NCBI GenBank assembly: GCA_002747185.1
Contig: PDTV01000009.1
Location: forward strand, 1 to 64,000
DNA: 64,000 nucleotides
Direction: 5' to 3'
DNA from: Candidatus Contendibacter odensensis
Lineage (GTDB): Bacteria; Pseudomonadota; Gammaproteobacteria; Competibacterales; Competibacteraceae
Positions 49,134-61,986 of this stretch are shown here, one piece after another. Position 1 is the stretch's first letter. Every line of letters starts with the position of its first letter. A program made the position numbers and the translations under genes. The notes beneath the pieces are model-generated. The model was not told where the DNA came from, ran no database searches, and was given only the letters and a program-made list of their open reading frames with translations.

Positions 49134-51767
49134 TCAACAGACCAGGTTGATGAGCCTGCCCGGTATCAAAACAATTTTACGTAGCGCCTTGCCTTCAATA
49201 AAGCGTTGTACGTTCGGTGCATTTCGGGCTGTTTGCTCGATGAACTCACGCTCAGCATCTGTCGGAACCTCAATTTGGGCACGGAGTTTACCATTGACTT
49301 GCACCGCCAGTTTTACCACCGAGCGTGTCAGTGCGGTTTGGTCCGGTTCGGGCCATGCGGCATTTAATATGTCATCGCCGTAGTTCATCCCACGCCATAA
49401 GGCGTGGCTGATGTGCGGTACAATCGGTGCCAGCAGTCGCAACAGGATGCTCAAGCCTTCCCGCCGCACACCGTTTGCATGTGTACTGCTATCGGTTCCT
49501 ATCTGATTCAGTGTATTCAGTATTTTCATGCTGCCGGACACTACCGTGTTGAACTGATAGCGGTCGAAGTCAAGCAAGGCTTGTCGCAGTGCGTCGTGAA
49601 TATCGCGTCGTATATCGCGCAGCGCTTCTGGCAACTGGGCAACGTCAATATCACCGGTATTACAAATATTATCCTGCTGTTCGTAGGCATATGCCCAGAG
49701 CCGCCGCAGGAAGCGATACGCGCCGGCAACACCCGCATCGGACCATTCCAGTGATTGATCAGGTGGTGCGGCAAACATCGTGAATAGGCGGGCGGTATCT
49801 GCGCCATACTGTTCGATCAATACTTGTGGATCAACCCCGTTATTTTTTGATTTGGCCATCTTTTCGATAGCACCGATCGATACCGGCTGACGATCACTTT
49901 TAAGGATTGCGCCGACAAGTCGGCCTTTTTCGTCGGTTTGCGGTTCAATATCAGCAGGATTGATCCATTGTTTGCGTCCATCCTGATCTTTGCGGTAGAA
50001 CGTGGGTGCAACCACCATCCCTTGGGTTAGTAAACGGCTGAAAGGCTCGGCAACCTGGGTCAAGCCAATGTCACGCATGACTTTGGTCCAGAAGCGTGAA
50101 TACAGCAGATGCAAAATGGCATGTTCGATACCGCCAATATACTGATCCACCGGCATCCAGTAATCAGCGCGTTCATCCACCATCGATGTTGCGTTTGGCG
50201 CACCATAGCGAAAGAAGTACCAGGATGAATCAACGAAAGTGTCCATCGTATCTGTTTCACGCTGCGCGGCCTGACCGCATTTTGGACAGGTACAGGCGAT
50301 AAATTCGGCGTGCCTTTTCAGCGGACTGCCTGCGCCATCGGGCACCAGATTATCCGGCAGAATGACCGGTAATTGCTCATCAGGTACCGGAACTGCACCA
50401 CAGTGATCACAATGGATGATCGGAATGGGGGTTCCCCAATAGCGCTGACGGGAAATGCCCCAGTCACGCAAGCGCCAGGTCACCTGTTTCTCGCCAAGAT
50501 TCCTGGCTTTGAGATCGGCGGCTATCGCATCGGTTGCTTGCTTGAAATCCAGGCCGTCGTATTGACCTGAATTGATACAAATACCTTTTTCGGCATACGC
50601 CGCCCGCCAGGGCGCAGGTGTTTCAGTACCGGCAGATGTACGAATCACCGGCTTGATGGGCAGGCCAAATTGGGTGGAAAAAGCAAAATCACGTTCATCA
50701 TGAGCGGGGACGGCCATCACTGCGCCTTCGCCGTAGCCCATCAGCACGTAGTTAGCGACCCACAACGGCAGCGACTCGCCTGTGAGCGGGTGTGTGACGG
50801 TCAGGCCGGTGGGCAGCCCCTTCTTTTCCTGAGTCGCCAGGTCAGCTTCAGATGTACCCCCTTGTCGGCATTCATTAATAAAAGCTGCCAGCTCAGGATT
50901 GTTGCGAGCAGCATGTAATGCCAGCGGATGTTCGGCAGCAATGGCGACATAGGTCGCGCCCATCAGGGTATCGGCACGGGTGGTGAATACCCAGAGCGTG
51001 CCACCTTCACCGATTTCATGTGGAAAGCCGATACGTACACCGTAACTCTTGCCAATCCAGTTTTTTTGCATCAGCTTGACCTGTTCAGGCCAGTGATTCA
51101 GGTTATCCAATGCGCTCAGCAATTGTTCGGCATAGCGGGTGATTGCCATGTAATACATCGGGATTTCGCGTTTTTCGACGATGGCGCCGGTGCGCCAGCC
51201 ACGCCCGTCAATAATCTGTTCATTGGCAAGCACGGTCTTATCAACAGGATCCCAGTTCACAACACCTGTTTTCAGGTAAACAATGCCTTTTTCAAGCATC
51301 CGCAGGAACAGCCACTGATTCCAGCGGTAGTAATCGGGTTGACAGGTCGCAATTTCACGCTCCCAATCCAGACCAAAACCGAGTCGCTGGAGTTGTTTCT
51401 TCATGTAAGCAATGTTGTCGTTCGTCCATTGCGCCGGTCCGGTTTTGCTAGCCATCGCTGCATTTTCAGCCGGCAGCCCGAAGGCATCCCAACCCATTGG
51501 CTGTAAAACGTTTTTGCCAAGCATTCGTTGGTAGCGGGCGATAACATCACCAATGGTATAGTTGCGGACATGTCCCATGTGAAGTCGTCCGCTAGGGTAG
51601 GGGAACATCGACAGACAGTAATATTTTTGACGGTCTGGTTGTTCGTGTACGACAAAGGTGTGCTGCTCTTCCCAGTAGCGTTGTGCAGCGGCCTCAATGG
51701 TTTGTGGGTTATAAGACTCGGCGATCACGACGGTTTCCTGATGGTTAACGGGCTTTAAGCGGGACAA
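49134..51767 (-). CDS. leuS: leucyl-tRNA synthetase
   Basis: [21 protein letters not shown] (HIGH), [11 protein letters not shown] (KMSKS). Confidence 0.97.
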   Translation of the reverse strand: MSRLKPVNHQETVVIAESYNPQTIEAAAQRYWEEQHTFVVHEQPDRQKYYCLSMFPYPSGRLHMGHVRNYTIGDVIARYQRMLGKNVLQPMGWDAFGLPAENAAMASKTGPAQWTNDNIAYMKKQLQRLGFGLDWEREIATCQPDYYRWNQWLFLRMLEKGIVYLKTGVVNWDPVDKTVLANEQIIDGRGWRTGAIVEKREIPMYYMAITRYAEQLLSALDNLNHWPEQVKLMQKNWIGKSYGVRIGFPHEIGEGGTLWVFTTRADTLMGATYVAIAAEHPLALHAARNNPELAAFINECRQGGTSEADLATQEKKGLPTGLTVTHPLTGESLPLWVANYVLMGYGEGAVMAVPAHDERDFAFSTQFGLPIKPVIRTSAGTETPAPWRAAYAEKGICINSGQYDGLDFKQATDAIAADLKARNLGEKQVTWRLRDWGISRQRYWGTPIPIIHCDHCGAVPVPDEQLPVILPDNLVPDGAGSPLKRHAEFIACTCPKCGQAAQRETDTMDTFVDSSWYFFRYGAPNATSMVDERADYWMPVDQYIGGIEHAILHLLYSRFWTKVMRDIGLTQVAEPFSRLLTQGMVVAPTFYRKDQDGRKQWINPADIEPQTDEKGRLVGAILKSDRQPVSIGAIEKMAKSKNNGVDPQVLIEQYGADTARLFTMFAAPPDQSLEWSDAGVAGAYRFLRRLWAYAYEQQDNICNTGDIDVAQLPEALRDIRRDIHDALRQALLDFDRYQFNTVVSGSMKILNTLNQIGTDSSTHANGVRREGLSILLRLLAPIVPHISHALWRGMNYGDDILNAAWPEPDQTALTRSVVKLAVQVNGKLRAQIEVPTDAEREFIEQTARNAPNVQRFIEGKALRKIVLIPGRLINLVC

Positions 51768-52108
51768 ATTACAATATCACAGCGCATTTAACCAATTGTT
51801 AAAATTCCGGCAGCACGACACAGCCATGAAATTCATCACAGAACAGCACTCATAATCTTGTGGCTGTAGCGATTAAGCGCAGGTACAAGAGGGGAAGGTT
51901 GGCGACTTGCCTAAAAAGACAGCACATGCGCAGTCAAACCCTTGTAGCGGAACCGGTTAAATTTGTAGGAGTTATGCAGTTGACGCTCATTTGGTAGGTG
52001 AGATGTGTTTCAAACCACTATATGCTGTGCTCTATCCTGGCAACTGCGTAACTCCTGACCCTTGTAAGTACGCTGCTTGTATCTTTTCCAATGTGATGGT
52101 CAAACTCA

Positions 52109-52146
52109 TTTTCGTGAGCCGCCACTTTTTCGTGAGCCGCCACTTT
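52109..52146. repeat. two tandem copies of an 18-bp unit (ttttcgtgagccgccact)
   Basis: ttttcgtgagccgccact repeated directly upstream of purM. Confidence 0.85.
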
Positions 52147-52166
52147 ATCGCATTTGTCTATAATTT

Positions 52167-53255
52167 ATGCCTTTCCAGTTTTCTACCAAAATGAGGTTCC
52201 AGGCGTTGAAAGACCAAAACCGGCAATCTTCCGCACTGAATTACCGTGATGCTGGCGTGAATATCGATGCGGGTAATCAATTGGTTGATCGTATTAAGCC
52301 GCATACCCACCGTACCCTCCGACCGGGTGTGCTGGGTGGTGTGGGTGGGTTTGGTGCATTGTTCGAGTTGCCGCTGGATCGCTATCGTCAGCCGGTTCTG
52401 GTTTCCGGCACAGATGGCGTCGGTACCAAGCTTAAGCTGGCATTGGAATTACAGTGCCACGACACGATTGGTATTGATCTGGTCGCAATGTGTGTAAACG
52501 ATGTCTTGGTCGCGGGTGCGGAGCCATTATTTTTTCTGGATTACTATGCTACTGCCAAGCTGGATGTCGATGTAGCAGCCGATGTTGTTAAGGGTATTGC
52601 TGAAGGCTGTGTACAAGCAGGGGCAGCGCTGATTGGCGGCGAAACAGCCGAAATGCCCGGGGTGTACCATGACGGTGATTACGATTTGGCCGGTTTTTGC
52701 GTGGGTGTGGTTGAGAAGTCGCAGCTCATTGATCATCGTCAGGTTCAGCCCGGTGATGTGTTGTTAGGGTTGGCATCATCGGGGGTGCATTCCAATGGTT
52801 ACTCGCTGATTCGCAAGATCATTGAACACAGCGATACCAGGCTGAATGACCTGTTTGAAGGGAGTACCTTGGGGAAAGTGCTGTTGGCGCCGACTCGTAT
52901 CTACGTCAAGCCAGTGTTAAAACTGCTGGATCAGATCAAGGTTCATGCGATTGCTCATATCACCGGTGGTGGCCTGACTGAAAATTTACCTCGTGTATTG
53001 CCTGAAAACACTCGGGCGATAATTGATACCAAAAGCTGGTCCTGTCCGGCAATTTTCCAGTGGATCCAGACCGAAGGTGGTGTAGCTGAGACGGAAATGT
53101 GGCGTACTTTTAACTGTGGCGTAGGACTGGTGATTTGTGTGGCAGCCGACCATGCGGATCAGGCTCAGGCCGTGTTGGGAGCCATGGGGGAAACGGTCTG
53201 GGCACTGGGGCGGATTGTTGCGGATAAAGGCCAGCCGTCAGTGGAATTCCAATAA
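52167..53255 (+). CDS. purM: phosphoribosylformylglycinamidine cyclo-ligase
   Basis: [53 protein letters not shown]. Exact start uncertain. Confidence 0.96.
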   Translation: MPFQFSTKMRFQALKDQNRQSSALNYRDAGVNIDAGNQLVDRIKPHTHRTLRPGVLGGVGGFGALFELPLDRYRQPVLVSGTDGVGTKLKLALELQCHDTIGIDLVAMCVNDVLVAGAEPLFFLDYYATAKLDVDVAADVVKGIAEGCVQAGAALIGGETAEMPGVYHDGDYDLAGFCVGVVEKSQLIDHRQVQPGDVLLGLASSGVHSNGYSLIRKIIEHSDTRLNDLFEGSTLGKVLLAPTRIYVKPVLKLLDQIKVHAIAHITGGGLTENLPRVLPENTRAIIDTKSWSCPAIFQWIQTEGGVAETEMWRTFNCGVGLVICVAADHADQAQAVLGAMGETVWALGRIVADKGQPSVEFQ

Positions 53256-53917
53256 TGAGTGCGGTTCGGAAAATGCGGCTGGTCGTGTTGATTTCCGGGC
53301 GCGGCAGCAACTTGCAGGCCATTCTCGATCAGGCAACCTGTGGTGAATTACCTGTTGAAGTTGCGGCGGTTATCAGTAATCGACCTGGAGCATATGGCCT
53401 GGAACGTGCGCGGCAGGCGGGTGTTTCCGCGTTGGAACTTGACCATAAGTTGTTTGGCGACCGGCCTGCATTTGAGGCCGCCCTAATCAGGTTGATTGAC
53501 GATTACCAGCCGGATTTGGTGGTGCTAGCGGGATTTATGCGCGTGTTGACGGCAGGCTTTACCGAACATTATCAAGGTCGTTTGCTCAATATTCACCCGT
53601 CGTTATTGCCTGAATTTCGTGGTTTGCATACTCATGAGCGTGCTATCGAGGCAGGTAGCAAGACGCATGGTGCAACCATTCATTTTGTTACGGCTGAACT
53701 GGATGGTGGGCCGATTATTGTGCAGGCACGGGTGCCGGTATTGCCAGATGATGATCCTGATACACTGGCGGCGCGGGTGCTGGAACAGGAACATCGTTTG
53801 TACCCACAAGCCGTTCGATGGTTTGCCGAAGGGCGATTAAAACTGGAAGGTAACCAGGTATTATTTAATGGTCAACCGCTCAATGAGCCGTTGCAGCTGG
53901 AAGATTGGGGCCGATAG
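53255..53917 (+). CDS. purN: phosphoribosylglycinamide formyltransferase
   Basis: VVLISGRGSNLQAILD; NIHPSLLPEFRGLHTHERAIEAG. Confidence 0.96.
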   Translation: MSAVRKMRLVVLISGRGSNLQAILDQATCGELPVEVAAVISNRPGAYGLERARQAGVSALELDHKLFGDRPAFEAALIRLIDDYQPDLVVLAGFMRVLTAGFTEHYQGRLLNIHPSLLPEFRGLHTHERAIEAGSKTHGATIHFVTAELDGGPIIVQARVPVLPDDDPDTLAARVLEQEHRLYPQAVRWFAEGRLKLEGNQVLFNGQPLNEPLQLEDWGR

Positions 53918-53920
53918 TAT

Positions 53921-53977
53921 CGTTATAGCGCAAATTATCACTATAAATTGTTCCAGTTATAGTGTTTGTGCTATAGC
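53921..53977. repeat. imperfect inverted repeat between convergent purN and murJ
   Basis: tatagcgcaaattatcactataa ... ttatagtgtttgtgctata; possible bidirectional terminator but no clear T-run. Confidence 0.5.
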
Positions 53978-53991
53978 GCCCGGAGTATGTG

Positions 53992-55530
53992 CTATGCAGG
54001 GGGCAACAAATGCCGGGGCCGAATGCCGACCAGCCATACTGCCAGCACAAACGCACCGCTACCGGCAGCAATTAACTGTACTAGATGCCAGGCACGCTCA
54101 CCGACACTGGCCTGTAACCAGGCTTCAAGATCACCGATGCCAAACCAAAGCACAACACCCATAATCAGCGTGGCAGTCGTGAGTTGAAGCAGAAAGGTGA
54201 TCCAACCCTTGCCCGGCTGATAAATATCGTGCCGTCGTAGATTAATCAGCAGCAATCCAGCATTGATAAAAGCAGCTAGTGATGTCGAGAGCGCTAATCC
54301 GGCATGTGCAAATGGCCAGATCAGAATAAGTGTCATTACCATATTGGCCAGCATGGCGATAATGCCGTATTTCACCGGACTGCGGGTATCTTTGCGCGCG
54401 TAAAATCCGGGAGCAAGCACCTTAATCAGCATAAACGCAGTCAGTCCGGCCGAGAATGCAATCAGGCTGCGGGCTGACATGGTGACATCCCGGGCGTTGA
54501 ATTCGCCATACTGGAACAGGGTAGACAGGATGGGTACAGACAATAATGCCAGTGCTACAGCAGCGGGTATACTCACTAGTAATGACCAGCGTAGCGCCCA
54601 GTCGAGTGTATGGGAAAAATTACGGTTTTCCGCACCGGCATGTTGACGGGAGAGTTTAGGTAAAATCACGGTTCCCAGCGCGACCCCGAAAATACCCAGC
54701 GGAAATTCCACCAGCCGGTCGGAATAATACAGCCAGCTGACACTGCCTGTAGCCAGAAAAGAGGCCAGCAGCGTGTCATAAAGCAGGTTGATCTGTACGA
54801 CCGAGGAGCCAAAAATAGCCGGCATCATGAGGTGCAAAATTTGTTGTACACCCGAGGATTTCCAGCCCCAACGTGGACGTGGGAGTAGTTTTAGCCGTAG
54901 CAAGAAAGGAAGCTGGAAAGCGAGCTGTACCACCCCGGCGATAAAGACACCCCAAGCCAGGCCCATGACCGGCTGCGCCATCAGCGGTGCAAGCCATAGC
55001 GCGGCGGCGATCATGCAAAAATTGAGTAGCACCGGCGTAATCGCTGGGACAGCAAACCGCCCGTAGCTGTTTAAAATGCCGCCTGCCAGTGCGGTTAATG
55101 AGATGAACAGCAGATAAGGGAAGGTGATACGCAGCATATCCACTGTCAATTGATACTTGTCAGGATCGTCAGTAAACCCGGGTGCGAACAGCATGATCAA
55201 GAGTGGTGCAGCGAGTACCCCGATAGCAGTGATCGCAAACAGAATGACCCCGAGTGTGCCAGTTACCTGATCGATCAATTGGTGCAATTCTTTGCGGGAT
55301 CGCCGGGTTTGATACTCGGACAATACCGGCACAAAAGCTTGTGAGAAAGCACCCTCAGCAAACAGGCGACGCAGAAAGTTGGGGATACGGAACGCAACAA
55401 AAAACGCATCGGTACCTGCACCCGCCCCGAAAACCTGTGCGTAGACCATGTCCCGCACAAAACCCGAGATTCGCGATAGTGTGGTCATGGCACTGACAAT
55501 GCCTGTGGATTTAAGAAGTGCTTTGCTCAT
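53992..55530 (-). CDS. murJ: lipid II flippase MurJ
   Basis: MVYAQVFGAGAGTDAFFVAFRIPNFLRRLFAEGAFSQAFVPVL; 512 aa polytopic. Confidence 0.96.
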   Translation of the reverse strand: MSKALLKSTGIVSAMTTLSRISGFVRDMVYAQVFGAGAGTDAFFVAFRIPNFLRRLFAEGAFSQAFVPVLSEYQTRRSRKELHQLIDQVTGTLGVILFAITAIGVLAAPLLIMLFAPGFTDDPDKYQLTVDMLRITFPYLLFISLTALAGGILNSYGRFAVPAITPVLLNFCMIAAALWLAPLMAQPVMGLAWGVFIAGVVQLAFQLPFLLRLKLLPRPRWGWKSSGVQQILHLMMPAIFGSSVVQINLLYDTLLASFLATGSVSWLYYSDRLVEFPLGIFGVALGTVILPKLSRQHAGAENRNFSHTLDWALRWSLLVSIPAAVALALLSVPILSTLFQYGEFNARDVTMSARSLIAFSAGLTAFMLIKVLAPGFYARKDTRSPVKYGIIAMLANMVMTLILIWPFAHAGLALSTSLAAFINAGLLLINLRRHDIYQPGKGWITFLLQLTTATLIMGVVLWFGIGDLEAWLQASVGERAWHLVQLIAAGSGAFVLAVWLVGIRPRHLLPPA

Positions 55531-55836
55531 AAAGAATGTGATCCTGCGCCGCCGGTTTGGGAAGGCATGGATAATAGCGTTACAGGCAACGTTCCAAAAG
55601 TGCAGAAGGACTTAATCCACACCATCAATCAGGGTAATAAAATTCAGTCACGGCGCGACTCCAAAGCTGAAGCATAGCCTGATTTATGGTTACTTATGGC
55701 GGGGATATGCGGGTTGTCGTAACGTCGTAACATGGCCGTGCCTGATTTGCTGTGTGCGGCTGAGGGCAGTTGTGTTGTGTGGTCGCCGGAATTGACAGGC
55801 CTGGCAAGTGGCAGAGGCTTGTGGCGACAATGCTGT

Positions 55837-56292
55837 TTAGGAACGGGTTTTGATCTCGGCGGGGCGTACGGTGTGAGCCAGCTTGTCAAGCACACCGTTA
55901 ATGAAGCGATGTCCTTGTTCCGCACCAAACAGTTTGGCGAGTTCCACCGCTTCGTTAATAATAATCCGGTAAGCGAGAGTGGGGCAGTGTATCAATTCAT
56001 AGCCACCCACTCGCAAGATAGCCCGCTCTACCGGATCGACCTGCGCCAATGGCCGACTTAGAAAAGGATTTAACGCCAAATCGATGGCTTCAATATGGAT
56101 TGGGATTTGATGAACCAGCTCCTGAAAATAGTCAGGGTCGGCCTTGTTTAAATCTTCGTTAGCCAAAAAACGGTTTATAATCAGTGTCGGCTCCTGGGCC
56201 GTCATTTGCCACTCATAGATGGCCTGTACGGCACAGCGTCTTGCCCAGCTACGTTTTTTTGACGGATTGTTTTTGCGAGTCGTTCCGCCCAC
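55837..56292 (-). CDS. nusB: transcription antitermination factor NusB
   Basis: RRCAVQAIYEWQMT...RAILRVGGYELIHCPTLAYRIIINEAVELAKLFGAEQGHRFINGVLDKLA. Confidence 0.96.
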   Translation of the reverse strand: MGGTTRKNNPSKKRSWARRCAVQAIYEWQMTAQEPTLIINRFLANEDLNKADPDYFQELVHQIPIHIEAIDLALNPFLSRPLAQVDPVERAILRVGGYELIHCPTLAYRIIINEAVELAKLFGAEQGHRFINGVLDKLAHTVRPAEIKTRS

Positions 56293-56295
56293 GAT

Positions 56296-56775
56296 TCAGG
56301 CTTCCAGATGACGTAGCAAGTTCACCATTTCCAGGACGGCTATTGCCGCTTCCGAGCCTTTATTGCCCGCCTTGGTGCCTGCGCGTTCCACCGCTTGTTC
56401 AATGGTATCTACCGTGAGTACACCAAAGCCGACTGGAATACTGTATTTTAGGGAAACACTGGCCAGCCCTTTGGTGCATTCGCCAGCAACATAGTCAAAG
56501 TGAGGCGTACCGCCACGGATGATTGCTCCTAATGCAACCAGACCATCATAGCGCTCACTGGCAGCAAGCCGTTGGGCAGCCAATGGCAGTTCAAATGATC
56601 CAGGTGTCCAGATCAAGTCAATATTGGTTTTAGGAATACCGTGGCGACACAGTGTATCGGTTGCACCGGCAATCAGATTCTGGACGATAAAACCATTAAA
56701 GCGTGCCGCGACCAGGGCAAGGCGGGCTTCCTGTGGCGGGGTAAAATTACCTTCGATAGTATTAAGAGGGATCAT
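56296..56775 (-). CDS. ribH: 6,7-dimethyl-8-ribityllumazine synthase
   Basis: [40 protein letters not shown]. Confidence 0.96.
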   Translation of the reverse strand: MIPLNTIEGNFTPPQEARLALVAARFNGFIVQNLIAGATDTLCRHGIPKTNIDLIWTPGSFELPLAAQRLAASERYDGLVALGAIIRGGTPHFDYVAGECTKGLASVSLKYSIPVGFGVLTVDTIEQAVERAGTKAGNKGSEAAIAVLEMVNLLRHLEA

Positions 56776-56816
56776 GGCTATTTTTCTTTATATAACTTGA
56801 TAGGTTGTTGAAATAT

Positions 56817-57920
56817 TCAGGAAACGTATTCAACCACTTCCAGATTAAAGCCAGACAGGCTGGAGATGCGTTTGGGAGCGCTCAGCACCCGCATTTGCCG
56901 TACACCGATATCCAGCAGAATTTGGGCGCCAATGCCATAGGTTTGCAGATGGCTGGATTGATTGGCTGTTGGTGTGGGTTCGGTGGCGCCAAACTGGCAA
57001 GCACGCAGCCGCCGAATCAGGGTTGCCGGATCGGTCGGGTGACTCAGGAAAACCAGTACCCCGGCGGATTCATTGGCGATGCGCTGTAAAGCGTCACGGA
57101 ATGGCCAGCCCGTTTCGGATAGATGCAGGGTCAGTATGTCGGTAAGCAATTGTTCAACATGAACACGGACCAAGACCGGCTGTTCCGGTTTGATCTCACC
57201 CTTGACCAGGGCAAAGTGAACCTGATCACTAATTTTATCCTGATAGCCCAGCACTCGAAATGTGCCAAAGTCGGTCATCATGTGAGTATCAGCAACCCGT
57301 TCAACGGTTTTCTCATTTTGCATCCGATAGCGGATCAGGTCAGCGATAGTGCCTATTTTGAATTGATGCTGCCCGGCAAAAACCTCCAGCTCAGGACGAC
57401 GCGCCATGGTGCCGTCCTCGTTGAGAATCTCAACAATGACAGCCGCAGGCTCCAGACCGGCCAGTCGCATCAAATCACAACCGGCTTCAGTATGACCTGC
57501 GCGGGTCAGTACCCCACCGGGTTGTGCCATCAGCGGAAAAATATGGCCAGGTTGCACCAAATCCTCGGGACACGCATCCGGTCGAACTGCTGTACGAACG
57601 GTGTGAGCACGATCATAGGCCGAAATACCGGTGGTCACACCCTGGGCGGCTTCAACCGACACCGTAAAATTGGTGGCGTAAGGCGTGGTATTGTCCTGCA
57701 CCATGAGGGGGAGGTGCAGTTGCTGGCAACGTTCGCGGGTTAAGGTGAGGCAGATTAGGCCGCGCCCGTAGCGTGCCATGAAGTTGATATCCTCTGGGCG
57801 TACCATTGAGGCCGCTATCAACAAATCACCTTCATTTTCCCGATCCTCATCATCCATGATGATCGCCATCTTGCCCTGTCGCAGGTCGTTAAGAATATCG
57901 TCAATAGTGTTGAATACCAT
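56817..57920 (-). CDS. ribBA: 3,4-dihydroxy-2-butanone-4-phosphate synthase with GTP cyclohydrolase II-like domain
   Basis: [36 protein letters not shown]-terminal RibA-like region. The Cys zinc motif of RibA is not apparent. Confidence 0.92.
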   Translation of the reverse strand: MVFNTIDDILNDLRQGKMAIIMDDEDRENEGDLLIAASMVRPEDINFMARYGRGLICLTLTRERCQQLHLPLMVQDNTTPYATNFTVSVEAAQGVTTGISAYDRAHTVRTAVRPDACPEDLVQPGHIFPLMAQPGGVLTRAGHTEAGCDLMRLAGLEPAAVIVEILNEDGTMARRPELEVFAGQHQFKIGTIADLIRYRMQNEKTVERVADTHMMTDFGTFRVLGYQDKISDQVHFALVKGEIKPEQPVLVRVHVEQLLTDILTLHLSETGWPFRDALQRIANESAGVLVFLSHPTDPATLIRRLRACQFGATEPTPTANQSSHLQTYGIGAQILLDIGVRQMRVLSAPKRISSLSGFNLEVVEYVS

Positions 57921-57925
57921 TAGGT

Positions 57926-58582
57926 TTATATCCAGAAACCATTTTCACGCAAGACCGTTTCAGTTAAGCCGCTTTCGGGTTTTGCTGCATGTTCGCCCAG
58001 CAATAATCGCTCCAGATAACGGGCGATCAAATCGACCTCAAGGTTAACTTCCTGCCCTGTTTTAAACGCATGCAAGGTCGTTTCTTCCAGAGTATGTGGG
58101 ACAATGTTGAGTTCGAAATGTGCACCGTTTACTTGATTGACTGTCAGGCTGACACCATCGACACAAATTGAACCTTTTGTAGCAATGTAGCAAGCCAGTT
58201 CGTTCGGAGCCTTTATGTGCAGCCGCCAGGAGCGACCATCGGGTTGCCATTGGGTGATGATACCGATGCCATCCACATGTCCGCTGACCAAATGACCACC
58301 CAGTCGGGTTGTTGGGGTCAACGCTTTTTCCAGATTGACCGGTGTACCTGTTGTCGCTGTTCCCAGCGTGGTGCAGGCCAATGTTTCGCGGGAGACATCG
58401 GCATAAAAACCATCAGCCGCCAGCTCGACAGCGGTGAGGCATATGCCATTTACAGCAATACTGTTACCGATCTGTACATCGGTCAAATCCATTTTGCCGG
58501 TATTGATGCGCAGGTGAAAATCATCTGTGTGGGGCTGGATGGCGGTGATGGCACCGACCGCTGTGATGATGCCGGTAAACAT
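57926..58582 (-). CDS. ribE: riboflavin synthase
   Basis: [40 protein letters not shown] duplicated lumazine-binding domains. Confidence 0.96.
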   Translation of the reverse strand: MFTGIITAVGAITAIQPHTDDFHLRINTGKMDLTDVQIGNSIAVNGICLTAVELAADGFYADVSRETLACTTLGTATTGTPVNLEKALTPTTRLGGHLVSGHVDGIGIITQWQPDGRSWRLHIKAPNELACYIATKGSICVDGVSLTVNQVNGAHFELNIVPHTLEETTLHAFKTGQEVNLEVDLIARYLERLLLGEHAAKPESGLTETVLRENGFWI

Positions 58583-58825
58583 AACGATAGTCTCGAAAGA
58601 GCGTGGTATGAGTGTAGGTATTCCATGTGAAATACTTTATGGAAACAGCCTCTTTAAATATCCAGCGTTTAAAGTCGCCCGATCATGCGCTTGTTGCCGG
58701 CGGCAATCAGTGGAACTGAGCTACGCTCCGGTCACCTGGCGGCTTGTATCGCAACACGTCACTGGAGCCGACTGCGGTGTTTTTGCCTCGCAAGCACGCT
58801 TGCTGCGCTTCAACAGCCTCGCGGC

Positions 58826-59935
58826 TCAGCTCCGCTGATTATTCGCGTGTTTTAATGTCAATCGCAAATCCTTTCCGATCTGGCGGGTTTCCAGTAATTC
58901 CAGCTCGTACCGATCCTGCATTCGGGTAAGCTCCGGTAACCGGAACAGGTCGCGCGCCTGATGTCCCAGCAGCAAGGGTGCGATATAAATCACAATTTCA
59001 TCAGCGAATCCGGCCTGCAACAGTGCGCCAGCCAGGGTAGCGCCACATTCAGCATGAAGCTCGTTGCATTCGCGCTGAGCCAGTAGGGTCATGAGGGCAC
59101 CCAAATCCAGGTGCTGGTTGTCATCGCCACTACGCGGTACAGAGACAATGTTAACCCCTGCCGATCGTAAGGGAGCATACTTATCAGGGTCAGTGATTGC
59201 CGTAAAAATGAGTACCTGACCAGGTTGTTGCAATAGTCTAGCGGTCGGTGGCGTTCGTAAATGGCTGTCGAGAATGACACGCAAAGGTTGTCGTGTCGTC
59301 CCGGGCAGGCGGACATCAAGACGGGGATTGTCCTGTAGCACAGTACCAATGCCGGTCAAAATGGCTGAACTCCGCGCCCGTAGTCGTTGCACGTCAGTTC
59401 GGGCTGCTGCACCGGTTAACCATTGACTTTCACCCGAATGCAAGGCCGTGCGCCCGTCCAGACTCATGGCCAGCTTGATGCGTGTCCAGGGGCGGTGCTG
59501 TACCATTCGCTGGATAAAACCCGGGTTGAGCGCCTCTGCTTCCGTTGCCAGCAATCCACAGTCCACCGCAATGCCAGCTGCACGTAGTTGCGCCAGACCC
59601 TGGCCCGAAACCTGTGGGTTGGGATCGGGCATTGCTGCAATCACTCGGGCCACGTTTGCCGCTTGCAAGGCATCGGTGCAGGGCGGGGTGCGGCCCTGGT
59701 GACAACAAGGCTCCAGTGTTACATAGGCGGTGGCGCCCTGGGCGCGGTCACCTGCCCTGGTGAGTGCGATGATTTCGGCATGGGGTTCGCCCGCTTGTTG
59801 GTGCCAGCCTTCAGCAATGACCTGATTGTCCTTGACGAGTACACAGCCGACACGCGGGTTAGGATCGGTACTGTACAGTCCGCGCCGGGCGAGCGCCAAC
59901 GCTTGTGCCATGTACCGATGGTCGTCAGGCGACAT
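58826..59935 (-). CDS. ribD: bifunctional deaminase/reductase RibD
   Basis: HAEIIAL...VTLEPCCHQGRTPPC; SLDGRTAL reductase domain. Confidence 0.96.
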   Translation of the reverse strand: MSPDDHRYMAQALALARRGLYSTDPNPRVGCVLVKDNQVIAEGWHQQAGEPHAEIIALTRAGDRAQGATAYVTLEPCCHQGRTPPCTDALQAANVARVIAAMPDPNPQVSGQGLAQLRAAGIAVDCGLLATEAEALNPGFIQRMVQHRPWTRIKLAMSLDGRTALHSGESQWLTGAAARTDVQRLRARSSAILTGIGTVLQDNPRLDVRLPGTTRQPLRVILDSHLRTPPTARLLQQPGQVLIFTAITDPDKYAPLRSAGVNIVSVPRSGDDNQHLDLGALMTLLAQRECNELHAECGATLAGALLQAGFADEIVIYIAPLLLGHQARDLFRLPELTRMQDRYELELLETRQIGKDLRLTLKHANNQRS

Positions 59936-60408
59936 TATTCAGAATCCGCGTGACGGGTGTTTTTTTGCAGCCGCTCGATTTCTTCACGAAACGCGTTCAC
60001 GTCTTCAAAGCTGCGATATACCGACGCAAAGCGCACATAGGCAACCTGATCGAGCGCCCGCAATGCATCCATGACCCACGCGCCAATTTGCTGGCTGCTG
60101 AGTTCTCTTGCACCACTGGCGCGGGCATTATCTGCGATACGTAATATTATGCCGTCAATCTGCTCAGTACTGATAGGACGTTTCTCCAGCGCCCGTAATA
60201 GTCCGGCCCGCAGTTTTTCATCACGAAAAGGTTCGCGCCGATTGTCGCGCTTCACAACAACAGGCATAACCCGTTCTGCAACCTCATAGGTGGTGAAGCG
60301 GGTATTACAATGGTGGCACCCGCGGCGACGGCGTACCTTGTCACCTTCTGATGAGAGTCGCGAATCGATTACTCGCGTATCGGGTGTGCCGCAGAACGGG
60401 CAGTGCAT
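59935..60408 (-). CDS. nrdR: transcriptional repressor NrdR
   Basis: [42 protein letters not shown]. Confidence 0.97.
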   Translation of the reverse strand: MHCPFCGTPDTRVIDSRLSSEGDKVRRRRGCHHCNTRFTTYEVAERVMPVVVKRDNRREPFRDEKLRAGLLRALEKRPISTEQIDGIILRIADNARASGARELSSQQIGAWVMDALRALDQVAYVRFASVYRSFEDVNAFREEIERLQKNTRHADSE

Positions 60409-60429
60409 GATGGTAGCGATCCTGGGTAT

Positions 60430-61680
60430 TTAGCCATATACCGGAAATTTAGCGCACAGTGCAGTCGCCTGATCACGCACCTGCGCGATAACGCTCTCAT
60501 TTTCCAGGTCGTCGATGATGTCACAGATCCAGCCAGTAAGTTGCCGGCATTCCTGTTCCCGAAAACCCCGTGTAGTCACTGCCGGTGATCCAATGCGAAG
60601 GCCACTGGTGACGAAAGGTGACTTAGGGTCATTGGGGACTGAATTTTTGTTGACGGTAATGTGAGCACGACCCAGTGCCGCATCAGCGGCCTTGCCGGTG
60701 ATGCCCCTGGCAATCAAGCTGAGGAGAAACAGATGGTTGTCAGTACCGCCGGATACCACATCATAGCCACGTTCGATGCATACATCAGCCATGGCACGGG
60801 CATTGGCAACGACCTGTTTTTGATAGGCGACGAAATCCGGTTGCAATGCTTCCAGAAAAGCGACGGCCTTGGCCGCGATAACATGCATGAGAGGGCCGCC
60901 CTGGGTGCCCGGGAATACCAGTGAGCTCAGTTTCTTTTCGATATCGGGATTGGCGCGCGCCAAAATCAGGCCACCGCGTGGGCCTCGCAGGGTTTTATGT
61001 GTGGTGGTCGTGACCACATCAGCCATCGGGATCGGCGTGGGATAGACCCCGGCTGCAACCAGTCCGGCAACGTGAGCCATATCAACGAACAAATATGCCC
61101 CAACGCGGTCGGCGATATCCCGAAATCGTTGCCAGTCCACGACCCGTGAGTAGGCGGAAAAGCCAGCAACAATCATTTTGGGCTGGTGTTTCAACGCAAG
61201 CTGTTCGATCTGTTCGTAGTCAATTTCACCTGTGCTGTCGTTCAGACCATATTGTACGGCCTCGTACAACCGCCCTGAAAAATTGACTTTGGCGCCGTGG
61301 GTGAGATGGCCGCCATGCGCCAGACTCATGCCCAATATCACATCACCGGGGTTGAGTAACGCCATGTAAACGGCAGCATTGGCCTGTGAGCCTGAGTGGG
61401 GCTGTACGTTAGCGTAGTCAGCATCAAATAATTGTTTGGCGCGCTCAATGGCAAGCTGTTCAGCACGATCGACGTGTTCACAGCCGCCATAATAACGTTT
61501 ACCCGGATAACCTTCAGCGTACTTGTTGGTCAGTACTGAGCCCTGGGCCTGCAAAACTCTGGGACTGGCGTAGTTTTCCGATGCGATTAATTCGATATGT
61601 GTTTCCTGGCGCTGCGTTTCATCCTGCATTGCCGCCCACAATTGATCATCAAATCCTGCAATACGCATTTCTTGGCTGAA
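60430..61680 (-). CDS. glyA: serine hydroxymethyltransferase
   Basis: [34 protein letters not shown]; start chosen near [12 protein letters not shown] (exact start uncertain). Confidence 0.97.
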   Translation of the reverse strand, partial: FSQEMRIAGFDDQLWAAMQDETQRQETHIELIASENYASPRVLQAQGSVLTNKYAEGYPGKRYYGGCEHVDRAEQLAIERAKQLFDADYANVQPHSGSQANAAVYMALLNPGDVILGMSLAHGGHLTHGAKVNFSGRLYEAVQYGLNDSTGEIDYEQIEQLALKHQPKMIVAGFSAYSRVVDWQRFRDIADRVGAYLFVDMAHVAGLVAAGVYPTPIPMADVVTTTTHKTLRGPRGGLILARANPDIEKKLSSLVFPGTQGGPLMHVIAAKAVAFLEALQPDFVAYQKQVVANARAMADVCIERGYDVVSGGTDNHLFLLSLIARGITGKAADAALGRAHITVNKNSVPNDPKSPFVTSGLRIGSPAVTTRGFREQECRQLTGWICDIIDDLENESVIAQVRDQATALCAKFPVYG

Positions 61681-61986
61681 CATGCTTAAACCTCTGCAAA
61701 GATGGACATCCGCTACCTGCCGATGACACAAAAAATAAATATCGGGTGCGGGTGAACCGGTAACGTGGTGAATATTACCCTAATTCGGTAATCAGAAGAA
61801 ATTGTTCTGTTTCATCACTGGGTGGCAACTTTAATGGCTTGGTGATACCCTAGGAAATGATGATAAAACTCACAACGTATCAAGGTTGTTGTGGTTTTTA
61901 TCCAATGCAAATAGCGGCGCTTGTCGCTGCGTTTACCAGGTTCTCAACACTAACGCATCCGAACCACCTTTGAGGGGAGTTTATCG

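Noticed and set aside
58583-58825. Possible FMN riboswitch between ribE and ribD (ggagccgactgcgg resembles the RFN 3' consensus)
   Set aside because: The match is on the plus strand while the rib genes are on the minus strand, and the other conserved RFN segments are absent.
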